A DNA stretch of 64,000 nt from Strigamia acuminata (taxonomy: Eukaryota; Arthropoda; Chilopoda; Geophilomorpha; Linotaeniidae), in contig OX442315.1 of assembly GCA_949358305.1 (NCBI GenBank), forward strand, positions 32,762,427-32,826,426, read 5' to 3'. The notes below the pieces were generated by a model. That model had not been told where the DNA came from. It was given only the letters and a program-made list of their open reading frames with translations, and did not search any database. The position numbers and the translations under genes are program-made. Each line of letters opens with the position of its first letter. The first letter of the stretch is position 1. This document shows, piece after piece, positions 1 through 9,140 of this stretch.

Positions 1-1001
1 GGGATCTAAGTTGAGCATTTTAGCAGTTGCGGATCTTTAATTTCCACTGTTTGGTCTCATTTTTCACGAGTCAAAAAACACATGCCCTGGGACATTCCCT
101 CCATTCCTCCATTCCTCCATTCTTTTACGATCGCTCCTGCTCTGCAGTGTAGCCGACTCCTAATACAACTGTTGTTTTTGGTTCACTTACTTATTTATTT
201 AGACTAGTTTGATGGTGGTGCTCTACAACAGCGCTTAGCTAAATTACAAAATGATCGACTTTGAAACTGACCACAAGAACACATTTACTACATTTACATG
301 CACCGAATATTTTGAGTGATGAATAATTCGAGATCAAATTGTTGCGTTTACATGCAAAAAATGATTCGTGATCACTTTCGGTTTTCGATCAATGGGGAAG
401 TGCCGGAAGTAACGCACGCATGCGCAATAAAAATAGTTCAAGTTCACTCGAATTAAACAACCTTCTGCGAGGGATTATTCACTACTCGAATAATCCTTGT
501 CATCCGTGTTTACATGACAGTTGTGCACATGCAATATTCCATCTAACTCGAAATATTCCGTGCATGTAAACATAGTAATTGAGCCAAAACCACCCAAAAC
601 CCTCTGAATAACTTTAGTCCCTAAATATTTTTTATAAAAATGGCACTTGATATACTACAGTTGTGTGTATTGACTGTGGTGTACTTTAGTACAGTACAAT
701 GCATGAGAACACCAGCATTTCACCTTAGTTTGTGTTTGTTTGTCAAGTTACATCAAATATGAATTTTAACTCAAATTCAAAAATACCAAATAGCACAAGA
801 AAATGAAATGTGAAGATCAGCAACATATCTCGACCACCCAAATGTCAACCTGTCAATTCGTGCAATTTTAAAACCTGTCAACTACAGTATCCATTAATGG
901 TAACAAAAAACAAAAATAGAAACCTCATCTTTTGCCAACAACAACAACATCAGAAGGACTTAAAATGACTCTATCTTCCACTTTTAAATTAAGACCCTCA
1001 C
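1..1001. other. Intronic/unassigned sequence left of the TRIM45 RING exon
   Basis: This stretch follows the splice donor of the last TRIM45 exon visible here, so it is probably intron of that minus-strand gene. I could not recognise a further TRIM45 exon in it, such as the second B-box, coiled coil or filamin repeat. The only structure seen is the inverted-repeat element at about 289-573. Confidence 0.5.
289..573. mobile_element. MITE with TTTACATGCAC terminal inverted repeats
   Basis: The left end TTTACATGCACCGAATATTT (from 293) is repeated in inverted orientation at 546-570, with 2 mismatches over 25 bases. TA dinucleotides flank both ends. There is no coding capacity. It is a short non-autonomous DNA transposon; superfamily not assigned. 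Confidence 0.6.
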
Positions 1002-2446
1002 CTCTTTATCGCCAATTTCATCCTTTAGTTTGACAATCCTGTGAAGGCTTGTTTTCCTTTGGCGTCTGTGGGCCTCGGTGCAAAACATACACAGTACATG
1101 GCAACATTCTTCGCATCTGCTTGTCACGGGTGATTTGTACGTACATGCATCGCAGGAAACGAGCACCTGACTCCGACTGGATGCAAATTGTTTCTCAACT
1201 ATGTAATTAATTGGCAGGCAGTTAGCGGGCCGCAAATCAACCTCGCTGTCGCAAATCGGGCATAAAACTGTTTTCGTTTCGATTAGGCTTAACGTCGTCG
1301 TCGTTGTTGTTGTTGAAAATGATGACGATTGATCTTGATCAGTTCTGAGTTTCCTTTTCTTGTTCCACGGTAAATGGATTCTAGTACGGTTGGGCTCTAA
1401 CGTGTTAACCGTCGACTCGTTTATCGGAATGTATGGCTTTAATCGATCGATGCAAACGGCGCAGAATGTGTGCAAACATGGGAGTATTCTTGGGTCTTCG
1501 AAGGGTTTTTCGCATATTCGGCACATCAATTTTGGATCTGGCACTGGTCCGCTGGAAATAAGTTTTAAAAAATGTGTGTTAAGTAAATAAACAGTCAGGT
1601 TTCGACGTAAATATCGCCATTTTATAATTAACTTTCAAACAACCACATTTCACTTCATCCGGTATCTTGAAGCCAAATGCAAACACTATAAATTCCATTA
1701 TTGCGTACGAAACAAGTCTAAAATCGCTTATTGCACACAAAAATAGTGTCATTACCTCTTATCGTTTCTAAAAATCACGTATTTGCAGTGTTGGGCAAAA
1801 TACTTTACCAAAATATTTTGAAAATACCAAATAAAATACCTTGTAATATGTATTTTGTCGTAACACTGCGCTAATCCACTTGTTGCGATGTAATGAGCAA
1901 CTAAAATTTCATTTAAATCAACTAATCTCATCACTTGTTTAATTTTCGTAAACCACACGTGGTGAAAACGAAAACAAACATCAGAAAAAAGGAAAACAAC
2001 CTTCACTGCGGCTATTTTTCAACATGTGCATCTCCAAAGCAAGCTGTGATAATGATGATGGGGAAACCTAGCTATTTGTAATGACAAATGGTTTCCTTGC
2101 AGGAAGCTAGGGGAGATAAAACCATTTTTTCCCCATCTAAATTTCCATTCCAAACTTATTAACACGTGGTGCCCATCTGTAAATTGTAATTGCCTTTAAA
2201 AAAACATAAGATAATAAATTACCTGCTTGGTGTTTGAGCATTTGATTGCAACTCATCATTTTCCAGTGGCGTGCAGTACAAATTGTCTGGCTCGAAGTTG
2301 GATGATATTTCTTGAAAAATCGGCTCATCGTTCACCAGTAGTTTTGGTGTTACGAATTTGTAGTTATTTTTCGTCTGGTAGTAATTTCCATTTTGTTTGT
2401 GTAAGTCCAAATGACCCTGAGTTGATCTTGTACTTAAATCGTCCAT
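1002..2446 (-). CDS. TRIM45: TRIM45-like E3 ubiquitin ligase, 5' part (RING and first B-box)
   Basis: Two coding exons are visible: 2446-2223 and 1551-1002, joined in phase 2, giving 258 residues before the gene leaves the window. Residues 85-108 hold a C3HC4 RING start (CRIC, then C100, H102, C105, C108). A low-complexity insert with an Ser/Thr run follows, and the RING is closed by CPIC. Next comes a B-box (CDAC ... CEEC ... CMFC, then AHRRQRKT). The split RING, the segment after CPIC and the AHRRQ(R/K)KT stretch match vertebrate TRIM45. The second B-box, coiled coil and filamin repeat must lie further left, because the second exon ends in a clean donor (GAG|GTGAGG). In the known family this is a RING E3 ligase that dampens MAPK and NF-kB signalling. 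The start ATG at 2446 is the first in its exon. The residue 1-75 extension before the RING is not conserved. Confidence 0.85.
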
Positions 2447-3203
2447 TTTTCAATTTTTTCCTCCGGGAATCAGCAAATGTTGATGGCAGCCATTGTCGGT
2501 TGAACAGAGGCGCTCCGGCAGGCGGCTATTAAGATCAGGCGCCAATTAGAAGCAGGATGTGCACAGAAATTGAGGAAAATATTATCTTAATGACCAAAAA
2601 TACCTTAAATGCCTAGAAAACCTAGATTTTCAATCTCAAAAAGTCAACTTTTGCACGTTTGGCAATTAAAAAAATGATTTTTGGACTTGAAAAATACATT
2701 TTATATTTACGGTAAATAAATAAAAATTAAAAAGCTGGTTTTGTTCGTTTACCAAGTAAAAAGTAAATAAATTGGGCGATTATTTTAAGCCTTAGCTGGC
2801 ATCTAATGTATTACCTACAACGTCTTGTTCTCATTAGTATGAAATTCAGTTACAGTAACCAGCTGGCGTAAATTCCCCGGTCGTTTTTAATGTTTGGTTT
2901 TAAGAGTCTCTAGAATGGTCGATTGTTTCAACAGTTTGACCACTACGAGTTGGCTCCTGGATCGTGTGCTTAAGCAATGGCATCAATCAAAGGCCAAATT
3001 GTTGTGGTCCAATCGAAAATGTAACAATTTAATAATTTATAATTAAAATGATCGTACCTTCGGTTGGAAAAGTTGAGCTTTCAAATTTTGATTGTAATTT
3101 CTAACAGCTGATTGCTTAACTTTCCATTGCGGGCATTGGTTGCAAGTTTGGCTCGGTCGGTCACTGCAAATTGTATATAAATCGCTTGCTGGCATCCCAC
3201 ATC
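2447..3203. other. Intergenic region between divergent TRIM45 and FOXRED1
   Basis: This stretch lies between the TRIM45 start codon and the putative FOXRED1 promoter, and probably holds the TRIM45 promoter and 5' UTR. I saw no coding exon. It is AT-rich with A/T runs and no clear repeat. Confidence 0.5.
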
Positions 3204-3248
3204 TTCCACGCACGTGTTCATCTACGTCAGTTCTATTTACACAAATTT
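3174..3248 (+). promoter_or_regulatory. Putative FOXRED1 core promoter and non-coding first exon
   Basis: A TATA-like TATATAAAT lies at 3174-3182. About 30 bases downstream starts a short candidate 5'UTR exon, ending at 3248 in a strong donor (ATTT|GTAAGT). An arthropod-type initiator-like TCAGTT is at 3227. The matching acceptor is at 3599-3600, two bases before the FOXRED1 ATG. This is inference from motifs; the transcription start is not shown by sequence alone. Confidence 0.45.
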
Positions 3249-3601
3249 GTAAGTAGAGAGCAGCACAGGTCGAAGTACAATTAGTTGAAAATAAATAATA
3301 TCAGATATTAATAATTTGAATAGAAAATAAATAATTTAAACTAAAACAAATTCAGCAAATTTTAAAAATATACAAAAAGTTGTTATATTCGCTGGAGACT
3401 GTCTGACTCCAAACGTTACGCGCTTCGTCGCACTCGACCCGTTCGCTGTTGTAACTAAAGATACATAAAGATTACATAAGAACTAATAGATAATAACAAC
3501 GACCATGAAATTTTAATCGATTCACCCACAATTAAGTAACCGACCGTATATTTCTAGTTTATACAAAATAACTAACTCGATTTTATTTATTTATTTACAG
3601 A

Positions 3602-5893
3602 ATGACTTCGTTAATTCATAGCAGCCGATTGCTATTGCGACGATTCAAAATTCCTCATCGCATTTGTTGTAACTACACCGAAGGTCCAACGAGAGCACCC
3701 GAAGGAGAACAAAATGGAATTTCACGAGCGATTCGTCTATTACGAAACGATTTTAGAAGAATTAAAGAAGGGAAATTTGTTTTAAAAGAAGACGATATTT
3801 TCCCAAATCATTGCGATATCGCAATTGTCGGAGGTGGAATTATGGGCTGCGCTATAGCGTATTGGTTGAAACAGAGGACAAATAACGGACTTAACGTTGT
3901 TGTAATTGAAAGGGATCCAGCGGTGTGTTCAATTATTCAAATAATATTTTTATTTATTTATTTATTTTATTAATTTATTTAGTATACACGAGCATCTACA
4001 ACTTTATCTGTCGGTGGAATGCGGCAGCAATTTTCATTGCCTGAGAATATTCAAATGTCTTTATTCAGTGCAGAGTTTTTAAGAAATATTAAGGCGCATT
4101 TGAGTGTTTTAGGTTGTTAATTTTAGGTTGAATAACGGCTGGAATTTTTTTATATATCAGTTTATATCGTTTAAGATATGGAACCACCTGATATTCAGTT
4201 TAATCCACACGGATATCTGTGTTTGGCTTCTGAAAAAGGTGCTGAACAGTTAGAAAAAAATTATCAACTCCAAAGGTGAAATATTTTCATAAATTTTGAA
4301 ATAAATTGATATTTTTTAAATGTTTAAATAGGAGTTTGGGAGCTGCGGTTGAGTTATTAACAGCAAAAGAATTAAAAGATAATTTTCCTTGGTTAAATAC
4401 TGACGAAATTGCGTTGGGGTGTCACGGTGAATATATTTGAATTGAAAATTTCGTTTTTTAATTTTTCCTCGTTGCAGGCCTGGAGAATGAGGGTTGGTTC
4501 GACCCATGGGCACTATTGAATGCATTCAAAAGAAAGGCCATGTCGATGGGAGCTAGATTCATTAATGGCGAAGTTATTGGTTTTGAATACAGAGAAGATT
4601 TAGAACCGATGTATGTTCAAGATGATCAGGGAGTGGAGCATCCGTACCAGTATTTGCAACGACTTGTGGTACGTAAATATCACGATTGGGTGTCCCAGAA
4701 TTATTCCCCGTTACGTATCAATACAAAAAAAAATTAAAAATTAAAAAATTTCAATTCTAATTTGATTCTTGAAGGTTAAAACCGAAGATGGCCACATCGA
4801 ACCGATCAAATTTGCAATGGCGGTGTTAGCAGCCGGTCCCAACTCGGGACAAGTTGGGAAACTCGCCGACATTGGTGTTGGTCCCGGCCTCCTCAAGTAC
4901 GCAATCCCAGTGGAACCAAGAAAACGATACGTGTTCGTTTATCACTCATTAAACGGTCCTGGCATTGAATGTCCCTTGGTTATCGATCCAACGGGAACTT
5001 ACTTCAGACGTGAAGGCCTCGGCGGAAATTTTGTCGGTGGAAAATCTCCTTTACCGGTATTAACAATAATTCTCCAGAGAAAAGAAATCTTAAATGAAAT
5101 CAATCTTCATTTTGCAGTCCGAAGAACCCGACGTGACGAATTTAGATGTGGATTATACAGTGTTTGAAAACCAAGTGTGGCCAACGTTGGCTCATCGTGT
5201 ACCTTCGTTTGAAGCAATTAAGGTGTGAATTTAGTGAATATTTAATAGAATTGCACCAATTTTGATGATTTTTCATACAAAATTACACAAGTTTTGATGA
5301 TTTTTCATTAAAATTGCATCAATTTTGATAATTTTTCCTTAAAATTGCTTCAATTTTGATGATTTTTCATTAAAATTGCATCAATTTTGATGATCTTTCA
5401 TTAAAATTGCATCAATTTTGATGATTTTTCATTAAAATTGCTTCAATTTTGATGATTTTTCATTAAAATTGCATCAATTTTGATGGTTTTTATTAAAATT
5501 GCATCAATTTTGATGATTTTTCATTAAAAATGCACCAATTTTGACGGTTTTTAATTAAAATTGCACCAATTTTGACGGTTTTTCATTAAAATTGCACCAA
5601 TTTTGATGATTTTTTCATTCGAATCTTCATTTTTGCAGTTGAAAAGCGCCTGGGCCGGTTATTACGACTACAACACTTTCGACCAAAATGGGATCATAGG
5701 GAGACATCCATATTATCCCAATTTAATGCTGGCCACTGGGTTCAGTGGTCACGGGATCCAACAAGCTCCAGCGGTCGGAAGAGCCATAATGGAGTTGATA
5801 ATTGACACTTATTACAAAACTATCGATTTAAATAGGTTCAGTTTTGAGAGAATTTTATCCAACACGCCCGTACATGAAACTAATATAATTTAA
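3602..5893 (+). CDS. FOXRED1: FOXRED1-like FAD-dependent oxidoreductase (mitochondrial complex I assembly)
   Basis: Nine coding exons: 3602-3922, 3983-4112, 4176-4275, 4332-4426, 4478-4668, 4775-5056, 5118-5222, 5639-5893. The first is preceded by acceptor and 5'UTR at 3601, and the list gives eight coding segments plus the non-coding exon. They join in frame to about 492 residues (human protein 486). The N terminus is basic ([11 protein letters not shown]), fitting a mitochondrial presequence. The FAD-binding Rossmann motif is VGGGIMG at residues 76-82. Family blocks are [61 protein letters not shown] and [19 protein letters not shown]1 is a DAO-family flavoprotein required for assembly of the mid-size complex I intermediate; its substrate is unknown. 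Intron 3983 uses a TTTAAG acceptor further on (4175). The last intron carries a 31-bp minisatellite. The gene ends 81 bases from the TMCO1 stop. Confidence 0.95.
5249..5618. repeat. Minisatellite in the last FOXRED1 intron, about 31-bp unit
   Basis: About twelve tandem copies of a 31-bp AT-rich unit built around CATTAAAATTGCATCAAT and TTTTGATGATTTTT. Units differ by a few substitutions (CATC/CACC/CTTC, GATGAT/GACGGT). The array fills nearly the whole intron and ends just before the acceptor at 5638. Confidence 0.9.
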
Positions 5894-5895
5894 AT

Positions 5896-5939
5896 AATAA
5901 ACGAGAGGAAGAAAATGGTTTGGCAATGTAAACTTTATT
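5896..5939. terminator. Interleaved poly(A) signals of FOXRED1 (+) and TMCO1 (-)
   Basis: AATAAA on the plus strand at 5896-5901 follows the FOXRED1 stop by 3 bases. AATAAA on the minus strand (plus-strand TTTATT at 5934-5939) follows the TMCO1 stop at 5975. With usual cleavage 10-30 bases downstream, the two convergent mRNAs would end within or across each other. Confidence 0.6.
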
Positions 5940-5974
5940 AATGAGTTTGTTGAATACATTAAAGTCAAAACGGA

Positions 5975-7398
5975 TTATTTTAACTGTTGCGGCGTGGGCC
6001 CGAATAAATTGCCGCTTTGTTTGTTTGCCGTTCTGGATGGGGCGAATCCCAAGAGTTTTTGAATATTTTGTCGGATGGACATCGTGCACAAAATGTATAG
6101 GAAAATGAAAGAGCAGTCTGTGTAGTCGTCGCCCATCAAATTACGATGTGATAATCCTTGGAGCCAGGATATTGGTACGAATGGGAGTTGGGCAACAACT
6201 CGGCCGTCGAAGCTGAAAAAAAATGTGAAGATTTAATGTAATGCAATTACAAATTATTATTATTATTTTTTTAAATTATATTTACATCGAATTAAATGTG
6301 CTGAGTAAAGCGGTAAATGCGAATCCAATAGCAAACATTGACTTCATTTTCACCATTGATATTTCTCGGTTATTATTTTTTAGTCTTTCTTCTTCCCTTT
6401 CTGAATGAACAATTAAAATCAGCATTAAGTGAAGGAATATGGAAAAAACTGTACATTTTCAATTTTTACGGCTAAAATGGAATTTTTGGGATTTATACAA
6501 AAAAAAATCATTTTTTTTTGGATTTTTACAACAACAGAATTGGATTTTTACTGCAAAAAATTGAGTATTTTGGATTTTTACTGCAAAAAATTGAATATTT
6601 TGGATTTTTTTTGCAAAAAATTGAATATTTTGGATTTTTACTGCAAAAAATTGAATATTTTAAATTTTTACTGCAAAAAATTGAATATTTTGGATTTTTA
6701 CTGCAAAAAGTTAATTTTTTGGATTTTTACTGCAAAAAATTGAATATTTTAGATTTTTACTGCAAAAATTATTTTTTTGGATTTTTACTGCAAAAAGTTA
6801 ATTTTTTGGATTTTTACTGCAAAAACTTTAATATTTTGGATATTTACTGCAACAAATTTATTTTTTTTAAGAAAAAAATATAAATTTTCGGTCAAATTTG
6901 AATCTATTAAATAAAGATAGAATTCCTAACATAAAAATTTGGACTTGCCCACCCACGCTTTTTCACCAATATCGTAAATCCTTCCATTTTCAAAACCCGC
7001 ACTATCAAAACACATATCTACGACCATCAGATTAACCAAAATCATTCCAAACTATAACCTATTTTCTTCTTTTGCTGCTTATCAGTAGTGTCTCCATGAA
7101 CTTCCTTTTTCCTTTCCACTAAAAGAAAACAACACAAACCAAATAAACCACACAATTTAACCACTCAACCACCTAATTACATCGTTTACTCTGCTTTTCA
7201 ACTTCGCTTTTCAGTTTTTGATACTTTTCGGTCCTGTACACCATCACCCACGTAAGTCCTAAAAAAAATCAAAAAAATCAAAAACAAATTAACAAAATAC
7301 CAACCCTTCACCGCACAATCAAGCCACTAATATTTACCTTCACCTAACAGAGCCGTACATATAGAAATAAACAAAATTAAAAGGGTATCTGCCCACAT
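5975..7398 (-). CDS. TMCO1: TMCO1, ER calcium-load-activated channel / multipass translocon subunit
   Basis: Five exons on the minus strand: 7398-7338, 7258-7181, 7118-7059, 6400-6286, 6212-5975. All phases agree and the product is 183 residues (human core form 188). It begins MWADTLLILFISICTALLGE (first membrane segment). A basic coiled coil follows (TEKYQKLKSEVEKQSKRLERK, then KQQKKKIEREEERLKNNN), then MVKMKSMFAIGFAF. The last exon holds the signature blocks FDGRVVAQLPF, GLSHRNLMGDD, TDCSFIFLYILCTMSIRQN and GFAPSR. TMCO1 is an Oxa1/EMC3-superfamily ER protein, reported as a calcium-leak channel and as part of the ribosome-bound multipass translocon. The third intron carries a 30-bp minisatellite. 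The gene is head-to-head with TMEM268, about 250 bases from that gene's putative leader exon. Confidence 0.95.
6525..6860. repeat. Minisatellite in TMCO1 intron, about 30-bp unit
   Basis: About eleven tandem copies of a 30-bp unit, TGGATTTTTACTGCAAAAAA followed by TTGAATATT, decaying at both ends. It lies wholly inside the intron between the exons at 6286-6400 and 7059-7118. The reading frames across it are repeat artefacts. Confidence 0.9.
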
Positions 7399-7652
7399 GG
7401 CAAATAACTCGCATCACAACCACAACTAAAGCGAAGTAATACCAATTCCCGCCACCAGATTGCGCTTTAATTGAATAATGCTAAACCGCTCCAGTCGAGA
7501 GCATTGCGCCGATGAAAACATAATTCCGAATAACTCCGTCGTCGTGGGAGGGGACATGCACAGGTGTGACGTTTGATGAAAGAATGCAGAAAGTTGTTTG
7601 TTGCAGCAGGTGGATTGTTCGAGTCGGATATTGAAGATAATTAATGACCTTG
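7399..7652. promoter_or_regulatory. Probable bidirectional promoter TMCO1 / TMEM268, with TMEM268 leader exon
   Basis: Only about 250 bases separate the TMCO1 ATG from a strong plus-strand donor (CTTG|GTAAGG at 7653). That donor could close a non-coding first exon of TMEM268 and pair with the acceptor at 9117. The segment is more GC-rich than its surroundings. No TATA box was seen. Inferred from layout and splice motifs. Confidence 0.4.
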
Positions 7653-9117
7653 GTAAGGTTTTCCTAAACGAGTCGGAAATGTGTTTAAACGTTGAAAAGT
7701 GAAAGGGAAGTTGAAGTTGGTGGGAATTGGTGGATTTTTTACCTTAAATGTGTCTCGTTGGGAGCCCTCGAGCGTGTTGTATTCCTTCACGTGTTGTGAA
7801 GTTAAATTTGCCATTAAAGGGAAAAGAATGGGTAATTAAAAAGTGTGGTAAAGATGTTAATTTGTTTTATGGCTCGTATTGGATACCCGGTTTATATGAT
7901 TGAACATGTTTTACAGGTATTTTGGTGGTTTTTAAAGCGATTTCTGGATGGAAAAAGGGAGAAAGAAAGGGTGGTTGTGGAAATTGCGGTTACTAAGCAG
8001 TTTTTGGATTCTTTATATTGGAAAGTTGGACTGTGGAGAATTGATTTTTTCCTTCGTGCTGAAATTCTTAATTTTTTTTTTTTTTTTTAAATGTGGGATT
8101 TTTTTTTTTTTTTTTTTATTGAATTTGGTGAATTTTAATTTTAATTTTAAATTGGGGCAAATTTTTTGTTTTTATTTAGAAATGGATGGAGAAAATTGTT
8201 TTAATTGGTAAAAAGTGGGAGAAATTTTTGTTTTGATAATTAGAATTTTTAATTTATAGCATTTAAAAAATAGTAAATTTTTGTTGTGACAGTAAAAATA
8301 TGCAATATTGAATTTTAATATGCAAAATGTGCAAAATATATAATTTTCATTTAAAAATAGACAAACTTTATGAGTTTAGCATTAGAAATAGATAAAATAT
8401 ATGATTTTTAACCAAAAAAAGGTTATAAAAGTTATGATTTCTAGCTATAAATAATTATTTTAATTGTACAGATTGGTAGAATTCATGATTTTAACAGTAA
8501 ATATTAATAAAATTCATGATTTAAACAGTAAATATTATTACAATTCAGGGTTTTAACAGTAAATATTATTACAATTCAGGGTTTTAACAGTAAATATTAT
8601 TAAAACTTATGCTTTTAACTGTAAAATTTGATAAAAATTATTAATTTTAACTGTAAACATTGCTAAAAATCATGATTTTACCAGTAAAACTTGACACAAG
8701 ATATAACTCTTCGTAAAAATTGATAAAAACCATACATCTTACATTAAAAAAAACAGGTTTAAAAAGCAGAAACAAACGCTTCACTCATGTCTGAACCGAA
8801 AAAAAAATTCCACAACCCAAACCATAAATAATTCATTTCACCACAAATAGTCACTTGAATCAATGAAATATCAATTGAGTCTTTAAGAAAAAGAAAATTA
8901 CTCACATCCAACCCATTTACACCCTCAAATAAATGAATCTAACTCAATAAAATCTAATTCTCTTAAACATCTCACCAGACCAGATTGAATTTCTCACATA
9001 TAGAACTCCCTAAACCACCAATCCATGATGCATAACTGACACACAAAGCGACACAATTTAATTCAAAAAGAAAGAACAAACCATTTTATAACCCATTTTT
9101 TTTATCTTCCCATCTAG
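7653..9117 (+). other. Likely first intron of TMEM268, with poly-T tracts and a degenerate tandem repeat
   Basis: No coding exon recognised. It holds T-runs at about 8070-8120 and a degenerate roughly 30-bp tandem repeat at about 8450-8700 (units around TTAACAGTAAATATTATT). A polypyrimidine tract and CTAG acceptor end it at 9117. Confidence 0.5.
8450..8700. repeat. Degenerate minisatellite, about 30-bp unit
   Basis: Six to eight imperfect copies of a unit containing AACAGTAAATATTATTAA and CATGATTTT, drifting to CTGTAAA and CCAGTAAAAC variants at the right end. Confidence 0.75.
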
Positions 9118-9140
9118 AAACCACCCAGCCCGAAAAGACA

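Noticed and set aside
6429-6883. ORFs of 104 and 121 codons with repeated DFYCKKLNIL-type units
   Set aside because: Direct translations of the intronic minisatellite.
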